Of a stretch of DNA of 34,784 bases, positions 24,498-31,742 are shown piece by piece. The stretch's first letter is position 1, and each line of letters starts with the position of its first letter. Location of the stretch: NCBI GenBank assembly GCA_044221335.1, contig JBGAPI010000057.1:1-34784 (forward strand), in the 5' to 3' direction. The notes under the pieces were generated by a model, which was given only the letters and a program-made list of their open reading frames with translations, was not told the DNA's origin and ran no database searches. The stretch comes from JBGAPI01 sp044221335. Lineage in GTDB: Bacteria > Pseudomonadota > Gammaproteobacteria > Xanthomonadales > Ahniellaceae. The translations under genes and the position numbers were made by a program.

Positions 24498-25169
24498 ATG
24501 TCCCCGTCGAAAAGCTTCGAGCTGCATCTCCAGCGCTATTTCCTCACCGGCCTGATCACCCTGCTGCCGCTGTGGCTGACCTGGGTGGTGTTCCGTTTCG
24601 TGCTCGGCCTGCTGTCCAGCCTGACCGCGCCCGGGATCCATGCGCTGGCCGAGTGGCTGTCGAGCAGTTTCCCGATGGCCTTCGGCTGGCTCGAGATCAG
24701 CTTCGTGCAGAACGCGATCGCGGTGGCCTGCACGCTGGTGCTGATCTACCTCGTCGGCCTCGCCGCCAACCGCGTGTTCGGGCAGCGCCTGCTTGCGGCG
24801 TTCGAGCAGTTCATCGAGCGCATCCCGCTGGTGCAGAGCATCTACGGCGGCGCGAAGAAGCTGCTGGCGATGGTCGGCAACAAGGAAAGCCGCGGCGAGC
24901 GCGTCGTGCTGATCGAGTTCCCGCATCCTGGAGTGAAGGCGATCGGCTTCGTCACCCGGGTGTTCACCGACGCCGACAGCGGCGTCGAGGTCGCGGCGGT
25001 GTTCGTGCCGACCACGCCGAATCCCACCGGCGGTTACCTCGAGGTGGTTCCGACGGAGCGTCTGACGCCGCTCGACTGGAGCATGGACCAGGCGATGGCC
25101 TTCATCCTGTCCGGCGGCGCCGTCGGCCCCGAGCGCATCGCGTTCGGCAACTTCCCCGAGAGGAAGTGA
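24498..25169 (+). CDS. DUF502 family membrane protein
   Basis: This 223-residue protein has the DUF502 pattern: a short N-terminus ending RYFLTGLITLLPLWLTW (first TM, about 14-38), a second TM region (about 72-95: NAIAVACTLVLIYLVGLA), and a soluble C-terminal part with ERIPLVQSIYGGAKKL, VVLIEFPHPGVKAIGFVT and PTTPNPTGGYLEVV. Function is not established for the family. Its stop is 2 nt before the yhhQ start, with AGGAAG near the junction serving as the next ribosome binding site, so the two form an operon. Confidence 0.9.
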   Translation: MSPSKSFELHLQRYFLTGLITLLPLWLTWVVFRFVLGLLSSLTAPGIHALAEWLSSSFPMAFGWLEISFVQNAIAVACTLVLIYLVGLAANRVFGQRLLAAFEQFIERIPLVQSIYGGAKKLLAMVGNKESRGERVVLIEFPHPGVKAIGFVTRVFTDADSGVEVAAVFVPTTPNPTGGYLEVVPTERLTPLDWSMDQAMAFILSGGAVGPERIAFGNFPERK

Positions 25170-25171
25170 CG

Positions 25172-25936
25172 ATGCACTACAACGAGAAGTCCAACCACCT
25201 GTTCCTGGTACTGACCGGCATCTTCATCGCCAGCGCGCTGATGGCGGAGTTCATCGGCGTGAAGATCTTCGCGCTGGAGACGACCCTCGGCATCGCGCCG
25301 TTCAACTGGAACCTGTTCGGACAGAGCGGGAGCTTGAACTTCACCGCCGGCGTGTTGCTGTGGCCGATGGTGTTCATCCTCACCGACATCGTCAACGAGT
25401 ACTTCGGCCACCGCGGCGTTCGCTTCATTTCCTGGCTGACCGTGGTGCTGATCGTCTATGCCTTCCTGTTCGCCTACCTGTCGATCCGGCTGTCGCCGGC
25501 GCCGTGGTGGGTCGGCGTCAACGCCGCGCAGGGCGTGCCGGACAACCAGGCCGCGTTCGCGGCGATCTTCGGCCAGGGCCTGTGGACGATCGGCGGCTCC
25601 GTCGCCGCCTTCCTGATCGGCCAGCTGGTCGACGTCGGCATCTTCCATTCCATCCGCCGCGTCACCGGGGAAAAGAAGCTGTGGCTCCGCGCCACCGGCT
25701 CGACGCTGGTCTCGCAGCTGATCGACAGCTTCGTGGTGCTCTACATCGCCTTCGTCCTCGGGCCGCAGCACTGGTCGACCTCGCTGTTCCTGGCGGTCGC
25801 CACGGTCAACTACGTCTACAAGTTCATCGTCGCGGTGCTGGCCACGCCGATCGTGTACCTGGTGCACGCGATCATCGAGCGCTGGCTGGGGCACGAGGCG
25901 GCGAAGCACCTTAAGGAGCAGGCGGCGCGCAACTAG
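25172..25936 (+). CDS. yhhQ: Queuosine precursor transporter (YhhQ/VUT family)
   Basis: This 254-residue integral membrane protein has about six to seven TM segments. Family landmarks are ASALMAEFIGVKIF, LWPMVFILTDIVNEYFG, QLVDVGIFHSIRR and LVSQLIDSFVVLYIAF. YhhQ imports queuosine precursors (preQ0/preQ1 or queuine) for tRNA modification. It is preceded by DUF502 in the same transcript. The sequence changes sharply to AT-rich immediately after its TAG stop, marking the left edge of the RelA/SpoT-domain island. Confidence 0.9.
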   Translation: MHYNEKSNHLFLVLTGIFIASALMAEFIGVKIFALETTLGIAPFNWNLFGQSGSLNFTAGVLLWPMVFILTDIVNEYFGHRGVRFISWLTVVLIVYAFLFAYLSIRLSPAPWWVGVNAAQGVPDNQAAFAAIFGQGLWTIGGSVAAFLIGQLVDVGIFHSIRRVTGEKKLWLRATGSTLVSQLIDSFVVLYIAFVLGPQHWSTSLFLAVATVNYVYKFIVAVLATPIVYLVHAIIERWLGHEAAKHLKEQAARN

Positions 25937-25944
25937 GTAGAGTT

Positions 25945-25962
25945 CAATTTCATTGGAAATTG
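25945..25962. promoter_or_regulatory. Perfect inverted repeat upstream of the alarmone synthetase gene
   Basis: CAATTTC-ATTG-GAAATTG is a perfect 7-bp dyad 25 nt before the ATG of the RelA/SpoT-domain gene. CTAGG (25933-25937) and CCTAG (25963-25967) form an outer, asymmetrically placed pair. It is AT-rich like the gene itself. It could be an operator, an RNA hairpin close to the ribosome binding site, or an insertion-junction relic. There is no T run to make it a terminator. Confidence 0.45.
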
Positions 25963-25987
25963 CCTAGCCTTGATCGGAGGCACCAAG

Positions 25988-27103
25988 ATGGCGACGACGA
26001 AAGTGCAAGTCGGATTTCCAGGGGGCTCAAAAACTAGAGTCAATCGGGCTGGCGCTGCCGTTAGATCAGATACTGCGACTGTTGAAGATTTGCTTGTGAT
26101 TGAAGAGTGGCGCGCCGCTCACAGGCCCGTGCTCAATACGTTTCAAGCGATACTTCGCAATAGAACGCGGCACAAAAACATTTCCGTCGCTCAACGACAT
26201 AAGCGACAAAAAACCATCTTTGGAAAATTGACGAGGCTCCCCAAGATGGAACTCGCTAGGATGGATGATGTTGCGGGTTGTAGATTGATATTTGATGACA
26301 TCGATTCGTTGCGAGAATTCAGGGAAAATTTCCACAAAGCCAAGTTCAAGCATCGGCGGCGGGGCGAAATCGATAAGTACGATTACATTTCGAAACCTAA
26401 GGCATCAGGGTATCGAGGAATCCACGACGTATACGAATACGACGTGAACTCTGATGTTGGCAAGCGATTCGCAGGACTCTACGTCGAAATTCAGTACCGG
26501 ACTCTTGCGCAACATGCTTGGGCTACTGCGGTCGAATTGATTGGTTTCGTGACGGAGAGTCAACCAAAATTTCAACAAGGAGATCTTCGATATCAACGAG
26601 CCATGGCATTAGCGAGCGAAATTTTGGCGAGACACGTTGAAGGTGCAAAAGGTCCATTCCCTGACACCCTGGATCGAGATCTTGTTAGCGAGTTCCTTTC
26701 TATCGACAAGGATATTGGACTCCTTCGCATGCTTAAGGGGTTGAATTCCGCCAATAAAGCTGTGAACGAAAAGAGAAATGCGATTTTAATGTTTTCGGGC
26801 ACGAGTGAACTTGAAATTTTCTACTTCGCTAGCGCGACTGACGCACTCGACGCGCTATTTGAACTAGAAAGGCAGCATCCGAAAAAAGACATTGTCCTGG
26901 TTCGTGCGGATACGAGCGATGAAATGCGCTTGGCCTTCAGAAACTATTTCTCGGACGCAAAGGATTTTATCGAGTTGATTGAGCGCGGGTGCGTAGCGTT
27001 GTCGGGCGCGAGGAGCGTTAAACAATTCAACGCGAAAGTTCGAGCCAAACCGTCAGCGCGAGGAAAGTTGTCGGTTCGCCGTGGACAGCATGGACGAAAG
27101 TGA
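25988..27103 (+). CDS. Lone RelA/SpoT-domain alarmone synthetase with C-terminal extension, horizontally acquired
   Basis: This encodes 371 residues from the ATG at 25988, chosen over an in-frame TTG 18 nt upstream because GGAGG lies 7 nt before it. A RelA_SpoT nucleotidyltransferase domain (about 60-185) contains RMDDVAGCRL (Mg ligand D94 by analogy), the G-loop KPKASGYRGIH with guanine-stacking Y142, and VEIQYRT with E167. There is no HD hydrolase, TGS or ACT domain. Residues 190-340 form a conserved-looking extension (FRNYFSDAKDFIELI), and the tail (345-371) is strongly basic. Two hand-counted 60-base blocks are 35% and 43% GC, against 72% in the upstream gene. ATA, AGA and TTA codons occur. 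It could be a housekeeping-like small alarmone synthetase or a CapRel/toxSAS-type toxin; sequence alone does not decide. Confidence 0.88.
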   Translation: MATTKVQVGFPGGSKTRVNRAGAAVRSDTATVEDLLVIEEWRAAHRPVLNTFQAILRNRTRHKNISVAQRHKRQKTIFGKLTRLPKMELARMDDVAGCRLIFDDIDSLREFRENFHKAKFKHRRRGEIDKYDYISKPKASGYRGIHDVYEYDVNSDVGKRFAGLYVEIQYRTLAQHAWATAVELIGFVTESQPKFQQGDLRYQRAMALASEILARHVEGAKGPFPDTLDRDLVSEFLSIDKDIGLLRMLKGLNSANKAVNEKRNAILMFSGTSELEIFYFASATDALDALFELERQHPKKDIVLVRADTSDEMRLAFRNYFSDAKDFIELIERGCVALSGARSVKQFNAKVRAKPSARGKLSVRRGQHGRK

Positions 27104-27134
27104 CCGGAACTTGTGCCAGGACGGAGCGAACGCC

Positions 27135-27152
27135 GGCGGGTCTTTACCCGCC
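27135..27152. repeat. REP-like hairpin between convergent genes
   Basis: GGCGGGT-CTTT-ACCCGCC is a 7-bp perfect stem with a 4-nt loop, 31 nt after the alarmone synthetase stop and 28 nt before the full REP copy at 27181. Its GC content matches the host, so the island ends before it. It could act as a bidirectional 3' end structure. Confidence 0.6.
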
Positions 27153-27180
27153 CGACGACACTGACATAACGCTTCGCGGA

Positions 27181-27200
27181 GGCGGGCAATGCCCGCCCTA
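27181..27200 (+). repeat. REP palindrome overlapping the GGDEF gene stop
   Basis: GGCGGGC-AAT-GCCCGCC then CTA. The CTA (27198-27200) is the minus-strand TAG stop codon of the GGDEF gene. It is the same family as the copies at 14, 13081, 14627 and 29821. Confidence 0.8.
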
Positions 27201-28367
27201 CGAAGCGAAGTCCCGCGCCGCGACGCGATTGCGGCCGGTGTGCTTCGCTTCGTACAGCGCCTCGTCCGCCCGTGCGATCAGGCTCGCCAGTGACTGCTCC
27301 GCGGTCGGCACCGTGGCGCACACGCCGAGGCTGGCGGTGACGTAGGGCGCCGCGACCGACTTCGAGTGCGGCATCGCCAGCGCCGCCAGTGCCGCGCGGA
27401 CGCCTTCGGCCAGCACGATCGCGGCCGCCTGGTCGCCCTTCGGCAGCAGCACGACGAACTCCTCGCCGCCGAAGCGCGCGGCCAGCGCGCCGACAGACTT
27501 CGCGTGGGTCTGGAGCACGCCGGCGAGCGCGCGCAGGCAGGCGTCGCCCTGCTGGTGACCGTAGGTGTCGTTGTAGAGCTTGAAGCTGTCGACGTCGCAC
27601 AGCACGAGGGCCAGCGAGCGCTGTTCCTCGAGCGCGGACTGCCAGGCGGCGCCCAGCTCCTCGTCGAAGTGGCGGCGATTGGAGATCCCGGTGAGGCCGT
27701 CCAGCGACGACAGGCGCTTCAGCTGCTGCGCCAGTTCCTCGGCCTTGTCGCGCTGCTCGACCACTTCGCGCATCAGGCCCGCGTTCTCGAACTGCATGTT
27801 GAGCGCCTCGATCGCGTAGCTGCGGAAGCGGTCGGCGACCAGCGTCGCGAAATACAGCCAGGCCAGCACCAGCAGGCCGAGCGTGATGCGCTCGTAGGTG
27901 CCGGTGGCCATCAGCACCAGCCCGATCGGCAGCAGTGCCGGCAGCGCGAAGGCGAGGTAGGTGCGACGCTGCACGCCGTAGGCGATCACCGCGCCGGACA
28001 CCAGGCCGCCGAGCGTGATGACGATCGCGGCGAGCCGGTCGGCGTCGGCGACGGTCGCGAGATAGGCGCCGTAGCCGCCCCACAGAAGGCCTGACGCCAG
28101 CACCGTGCCCTCCATGTAGCCGAGCCAGCGCTTCCAGTGGCTCTCGCTCGGCAGCTGCAGAGCGAACAGGACGCCCAGACGGTGTCGCAGCACGATCATC
28201 GCGCCGTAGGCGAGCGTCCAGCCGATGATGATCCGGTGGTCGGCCTGCGACCAGAACAGCGCGGCGATGAACACCCCGACGACGATGGAGGACGCGTAGG
28301 CGTTGCGCGCCTGGCGGTAGACCATGTCGAGGCACTTGTAGGCGAGGTCCGGACGTTCGAGCGTCAT
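27198..28367 (-). CDS. Membrane-bound GGDEF diguanylate cyclase
   Basis: This encodes 389 residues. The N-terminal half holds about six TM helices (residues about 20-185), then a short coiled-coil-like linker (EVVEQRDKAEELAQQLKRL), then a GGDEF domain (about 218-385) with LDGLTGISNRRHFDEEL and the active site FGGEEF. The expected product is cyclic di-GMP from two GTP. The product-inhibition I-site RxxD normally five residues before the signature is absent (SVGA instead), suggesting weak feedback inhibition. The ATG at 28367 has AAGGAA 5 nt upstream; longer in-frame extensions overlap the divergent permease gene and are rejected. TAG comes from a REP. Confidence 0.92.
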   Translation of the reverse strand: MTLERPDLAYKCLDMVYRQARNAYASSIVVGVFIAALFWSQADHRIIIGWTLAYGAMIVLRHRLGVLFALQLPSESHWKRWLGYMEGTVLASGLLWGGYGAYLATVADADRLAAIVITLGGLVSGAVIAYGVQRRTYLAFALPALLPIGLVLMATGTYERITLGLLVLAWLYFATLVADRFRSYAIEALNMQFENAGLMREVVEQRDKAEELAQQLKRLSSLDGLTGISNRRHFDEELGAAWQSALEEQRSLALVLCDVDSFKLYNDTYGHQQGDACLRALAGVLQTHAKSVGALAARFGGEEFVVLLPKGDQAAAIVLAEGVRAALAALAMPHSKSVAAPYVTASLGVCATVPTAEQSLASLIARADEALYEAKHTGRNRVAARDFAS

Positions 28368-28428
28368 CGTCGTTCCTTGTCGATCCGCCAATTGTGTAGC
28401 ATCGGCGGCCTTCCTGGAGGGGACAGCG
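28368..28428. promoter_or_regulatory. Divergent promoter region, GGDEF gene and permease
   Basis: This 61 bp between two start codons on opposite strands must carry both promoters or leave one inside a coding region. It contains the ribosome binding sites AAGGAA (minus strand) and GGAGGGG (plus strand). No convincing -35/-10 pair was identified by eye. Confidence 0.4.
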
Positions 28429-29823
28429 ATGGCGAACAACGACGGTGGCCAGTTCCGGCGCGCGATGGGACTGCTGGACGGCACCATGCTGGTCGCCGGG
28501 TCGATGATCGGCTCCGGCATCTTCATCGTCAGCGCGGACATCCTGCGCACCGTCGGCTCGGCCGGATGGCTGCTGGTGGTGTGGCTGATCGCCGGCGCCA
28601 TGACCGTCACCGGCGCGCTGTCCTACGGCGAGCTGTCGGCGATGTTCCCGAATGCCGGGGGCCAGTACGTCTACCTGCGCGAGGCCTACAACCGGCTGAT
28701 CGCATTCCTCTACGGCTGGGCCTTCTTCGCCGTGATCCAGACCGGCACCATCGCCGCGGTCGGCGTCGGCTTCGCCAAGTTCGCCGCCTACCTGTTCCCG
28801 GTGCTGTCCGAGAAGAACATCCTGTTCGAGGTCGGCAGCTTCCACCTGTCCGCCGGCCAGATCGTGTCGATCGTGATGGTGGTGTTCCTGACCTGGGTGA
28901 ACTCGCGCGGGATCAAGGAAGGCAAGCTCATCCAGACGACGTTCACGCTCGCCAAGATCGCCTCGCTGGCAGTGCTGCTGGTCTGCGGCGTGCTGTTCGC
29001 GGCGAAGGCCGAGATCTGGAACGCCAACTGGGCGAACGCGTGGGCCGGGCCGGCGCCGGATCCGCAGACCGGCATCGCGATGCCGCTGATGGCCGCGATC
29101 GCGGTGTCGATGGTCGGTTCGCTGTTCTCCTCCGACGCCTGGAACTCGGTGACCTTCATCGCCGGCGAGATCGAGAACCCGAAGAAGAACATCGGCCGCA
29201 GCCTGCTGATCGGCACCGGCCTGGTGTCGACCATCTACGTGCTGACCAACGTGGTCTATCTGATGGTGATGTCCGGCGACGCGATTGCCCATGCCGAGGC
29301 CGACCGGGTCGGCGTCGCGGCGTCGCAGGCGATCTTCGGCGGTATCGGGACGCTGGTGATCGCGGTGATGCTGATGGTCTCCACCTTCGGCTGCAACAAC
29401 GGCCTCATCCTGTCGGGTGCTCGCGTCTACTACACGATGGCGCGCGACGGCCTGTTCTTCCGCCAGGCCGGCGAACTGAACGGCAACGCGGTGCCGGCCT
29501 GGGCGCTATGGGCGCAGTGCCTGTGGACCTCGGTGCTGTGCCTGTCCGGCAAGTACGGCGACCTGCTCGACTACGTGATCTTCGTCGTGCTGATCTTCTA
29601 CATCCTCACGATCGCCGGCATCTTCCGCCTGCGGGCCTCGCGACCGGACGCGGAGCGTCCGTACAAGGCGATCGGCTATCCGGTGCTGCCGGCGCTGTAC
29701 ATCGTCTCCGCGCTGGTCATCTCCGGCTATCTCTTCGTCTACAAGTCGACCTATACCTGGCCGGGCCTCGGCATCGTGCTCGCCGGCATCCCGATCTACG
29801 CCTACCTCAACCGGAAGGGGTAG
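28429..29823 (+). CDS. APC-superfamily amino acid permease
   Basis: This 464-residue secondary transporter has 12 predicted TM helices. The APC substrate-binding loop of TM1 reads GSMIGSGIFIV (about 24-34), and the TM6-like region is SMVGSLFSSDAWNSVTFIAGEIENPKKNI. TM8 and the cytosolic loop GARVYYTMARDGLFF are typical of the LAT/SteT-like branch. It probably exchanges or imports neutral amino acids across the inner membrane; specificity is not deducible. GGAGGGG lies 6 nt before the ATG. It is divergent from the GGDEF gene. Its TAG stop (29821-29823) is the first three bases of a REP palindrome. Confidence 0.9.
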   Translation: MANNDGGQFRRAMGLLDGTMLVAGSMIGSGIFIVSADILRTVGSAGWLLVVWLIAGAMTVTGALSYGELSAMFPNAGGQYVYLREAYNRLIAFLYGWAFFAVIQTGTIAAVGVGFAKFAAYLFPVLSEKNILFEVGSFHLSAGQIVSIVMVVFLTWVNSRGIKEGKLIQTTFTLAKIASLAVLLVCGVLFAAKAEIWNANWANAWAGPAPDPQTGIAMPLMAAIAVSMVGSLFSSDAWNSVTFIAGEIENPKKNIGRSLLIGTGLVSTIYVLTNVVYLMVMSGDAIAHAEADRVGVAASQAIFGGIGTLVIAVMLMVSTFGCNNGLILSGARVYYTMARDGLFFRQAGELNGNAVPAWALWAQCLWTSVLCLSGKYGDLLDYVIFVVLIFYILTIAGIFRLRASRPDAERPYKAIGYPVLPALYIVSALVISGYLFVYKSTYTWPGLGIVLAGIPIYAYLNRKG

Positions 29824-29898
29824 GGCGCGCACTGCGCGCCGTTGCGAGGCGCCACGGCGTATGAAGTGTCGGGGCGATGGCGGGCAGTGCCCGCCCTG
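29821..29898. repeat. Inverted pair of REP palindromes (BIME-like)
   Basis: Unit 1 (29821-29840) is TAG then GGCGCGC-ACT-GCGCGCC. Unit 2 (29879-29895) is GGCGGGC-AGT-GCCCGCC, in opposite orientation, followed by CTG. The 38-nt spacer contains GTTGCGAGGC. Unit 1 with its flank is, in reverse complement, nearly identical to the copy at the left end of the window. A similar pair is at 33297-33357. It sits between the permease and the response regulator. Confidence 0.8.
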
Positions 29899-29982
29899 CG
29901 CGTCACCGAACCCTTGACGCCGTAGCCATCGCGCCGGAGCGCGTGCAAGCTCGCGTCGTCCACGGATGGACGGAGCCGCCCG

Positions 29983-30627
29983 ATGATCCGCGCGCTGCTG
30001 ATCGACGACCACGCGCTGGTGCGCCAAGGCCTGCGGGCGATCCTCGCCGCCGCTCCCGACATCGACGTGGTCGGCGAGGCCGGCAGCGGTGTCGAAGGCG
30101 TATCGGTTGCCCGCGTGCTGCGCCCGGCGGTGGCGCTGGTCGACCTCCTGCTGCCCGACATCAGCGGCCAGGAAGTGCTGGTGCGCCTGCAGCGGCAGCA
30201 GCCGGAGACGCGCTGCCTCATCGTCACCGCCAGCAGCGATCCGGCGACGGCGCGCCGATTGCTCGACGCCGGTGCCGCCGGCTTCATCGGCAAGGCCTGC
30301 GCCGCCGAGCAGCTGCTGACGGCGGTGCGCCGGCTGGCGCGCGGCGAGCGCTATCTGCCCCCGGACCTGGCGGAGACGCTCGCGCTGATGCGGATCGATC
30401 GCCTGCAGGAGTCGCCCTTCGCTGTGCTGACGGCGCGCGAGCTCGAAGTCGCGCGGATGCTCGCCCATGGCCGCAGCCTCGGGCAGGTCGCCGAGCAGTT
30501 GCATCTCAGCGTGAAGACGGTCGCCACCTACAAATACCGGCTGTTCGAAAAGCTCGGTCTGGTGGGGGAGGTTGGGCTGGTGCATCTGGCGATGCGGCAC
30601 GGACTCGTCGAGGTCGCCGGACGGTAG
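29983..30627 (+). CDS. GacA/UvrY-like NarL-family response regulator
   Basis: This 214-residue two-domain regulator has a receiver with acidic pair D8/D9, phosphoacceptor D54 (VALVDLLLPD) and K104 (FIGKAC). Its LuxR-type HTH (about 147-210) reads LTARELEVARMLAHGRSLGQVAEQLHLSVKTVATYKYRLFEKLGL. The SPFxxLTxRE start of the HTH and the TYKYRLFEKL helix are hallmarks of the GacA/UvrY/SirA group, which activates small regulatory RNAs that sequester CsrA/RsmA. The usual uvrC neighbour is absent, and no sensor kinase is here. CGGAG lies 7 nt before the ATG. The upstream region holds a REP pair, not a clear promoter. Confidence 0.88.
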   Translation: MIRALLIDDHALVRQGLRAILAAAPDIDVVGEAGSGVEGVSVARVLRPAVALVDLLLPDISGQEVLVRLQRQQPETRCLIVTASSDPATARRLLDAGAAGFIGKACAAEQLLTAVRRLARGERYLPPDLAETLALMRIDRLQESPFAVLTARELEVARMLAHGRSLGQVAEQLHLSVKTVATYKYRLFEKLGLVGEVGLVHLAMRHGLVEVAGR

Positions 30628-30834
30628 GCGCCTCCAGCGCTTTCGTGGGGCGCCGCGGTGGTCAGCAAACGATGTGGCTGTGCCCGTCTCGGCGAGCCAA
30701 AGGGGCGGCGCGGTGCGCGGCACCGGGCCAGGGTCGTGGGAGCAATACACCGTGTTCGACGTCCGGGACCGGGGGCTCCATCCGGCGTCAGGGTGGGTGG
30801 GAGTGGCGTGAGCGCCGGGTGCGAGGTGTTGCCG

Positions 30835-30880
30835 GTCGCGGCTCACGCCGCTCCTGCACCGCGGCTTGCGCCGCTCCTAC
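30835..30880. repeat. Tandem second-family REP units at the methyltransferase 3' end
   Basis: Two direct units, GCGGC-TCAC-GCCGCTCCTGC (from 30838) and GCGGC-TTGC-GCCGCTCCTAC (from 30861), form 5-bp stems. In reverse complement they read GTAGGAGCGGCGCAAGCCGC, a REP type I recognise from Xanthomonadaceae genomes. The CTA at 30877-30879 is the TAG stop of the methyltransferase gene. Confidence 0.7.
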
Positions 30881-31725
30881 ATTCGCTCGGCGCGGAGGAT
30901 CAGTTCGCCGGGGCAGGGGCGCTCCGCCTTGCCCAGCTCGTCGACATCGCCGATCGCGGCCAGCGACCATCCCCGTGTCGACAGTTCCGTGCGCACGGCG
31001 TCGGCAGTGGCGGACCACCGGAACGGCTCTCCACCGCGCTGCAGCCAGCGGCGCAACCAGCGGCTGCGCCAGCGCGCGAGCACGCGGCCGTCGGGCCCCT
31101 GCGCCAGCATTGTCGCCACCAGCACCCGCCGCGAAGTGAAGTGCTGCTCGAAGTCCGCGAGGTGTCGTCGCAGGACTTCCGGCTCCAGGTACATCGCGAG
31201 CCCCTCGGCGATGACCATCGTCCAGCGGCGACGGTCGATTCCGGCGCCTGCCAGCAGATCGGCGAGCCGGGCCGAAGACAGGTCGGCGGCGTGCAGGCCG
31301 AGGCGCCGATGCGCGGCGTCGCCGAGCGCGGCGCGCTTGCGCGTCGAGGTCTCCGGATGATCGAACTCGTGGACGACGAGGCCGCGGCGCGCCAGGTCCT
31401 GGCCCAGCGGATCGGCGCCGGCGCCGAGGATCAGCACCTGTTCGAGGCCGCCGGCGATCTCCTCATCGACCCAGCTCCGGATCAGCGCCTTGCGGGCACG
31501 GTAGTGCGCGGCGATGCCGGGCATCCGCCAGGCCTCGACCGCGGTGGACAGCCCGCGGAACCAGGGCGACGCGGCGTGCCGCGCGAGCCACGGCCAGGGC
31601 GCCGGGCAGGCGGCGAGGAAGCGGCGGGTGATGGCGTCGGCGACGTCGTCGTCGCGCGGCGACGATGCGGCATGCCGATCGCGCAGGCGGGCCAGCGCGA
31701 TGACGGCGGCGGTGCGCGCGAACAT
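30877..31725 (-). CDS. Class I SAM methyltransferase, leucine carboxyl methyltransferase-like family
   Basis: This 282-residue protein resembles the PPM1/LCMT family. YRARKALIRSWVDEEI precedes the SAM-binding loop VLILGAGADPLG and the acidic strand end EFDHPET with following KRAAL. MVIAEGLAMYL is the motif-IV-like segment, and LSTRGW and ILRAERM close the C-terminus. The substrate is unknown. The gene begins 17 nt after the stop of the FAD oxidoreductase on the same strand (GTG at 31740 is an alternative start, 2 nt after that stop), so the two are likely translated together. Its TAG stop comes from a second-family REP unit. Confidence 0.85.
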   Translation of the reverse strand: MFARTAAVIALARLRDRHAASSPRDDDVADAITRRFLAACPAPWPWLARHAASPWFRGLSTAVEAWRMPGIAAHYRARKALIRSWVDEEIAGGLEQVLILGAGADPLGQDLARRGLVVHEFDHPETSTRKRAALGDAAHRRLGLHAADLSSARLADLLAGAGIDRRRWTMVIAEGLAMYLEPEVLRRHLADFEQHFTSRRVLVATMLAQGPDGRVLARWRSRWLRRWLQRGGEPFRWSATADAVRTELSTRGWSLAAIGDVDELGKAERPCPGELILRAERM

Positions 31726-31742
31726 CGGTGCACCGTCCACGG

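Noticed and set aside
27104..27197. A small antitoxin gene next to the alarmone synthetase
   Set aside because: Only about 94 bp remain before the convergent GGDEF gene, filled by two hairpins, and the upstream gap to yhhQ is 51 bp. No room for a credible open frame.
27135..27200. Rho-independent terminators at REP hairpins
   Set aside because: The stems are strong, but none of the copies is followed by a T run, so they are recorded as repeats.
28368..28610. N-terminal extension of the GGDEF protein
   Set aside because: It would overlap the divergent permease coding region. The ATG at 28367 has a good ribosome binding site.
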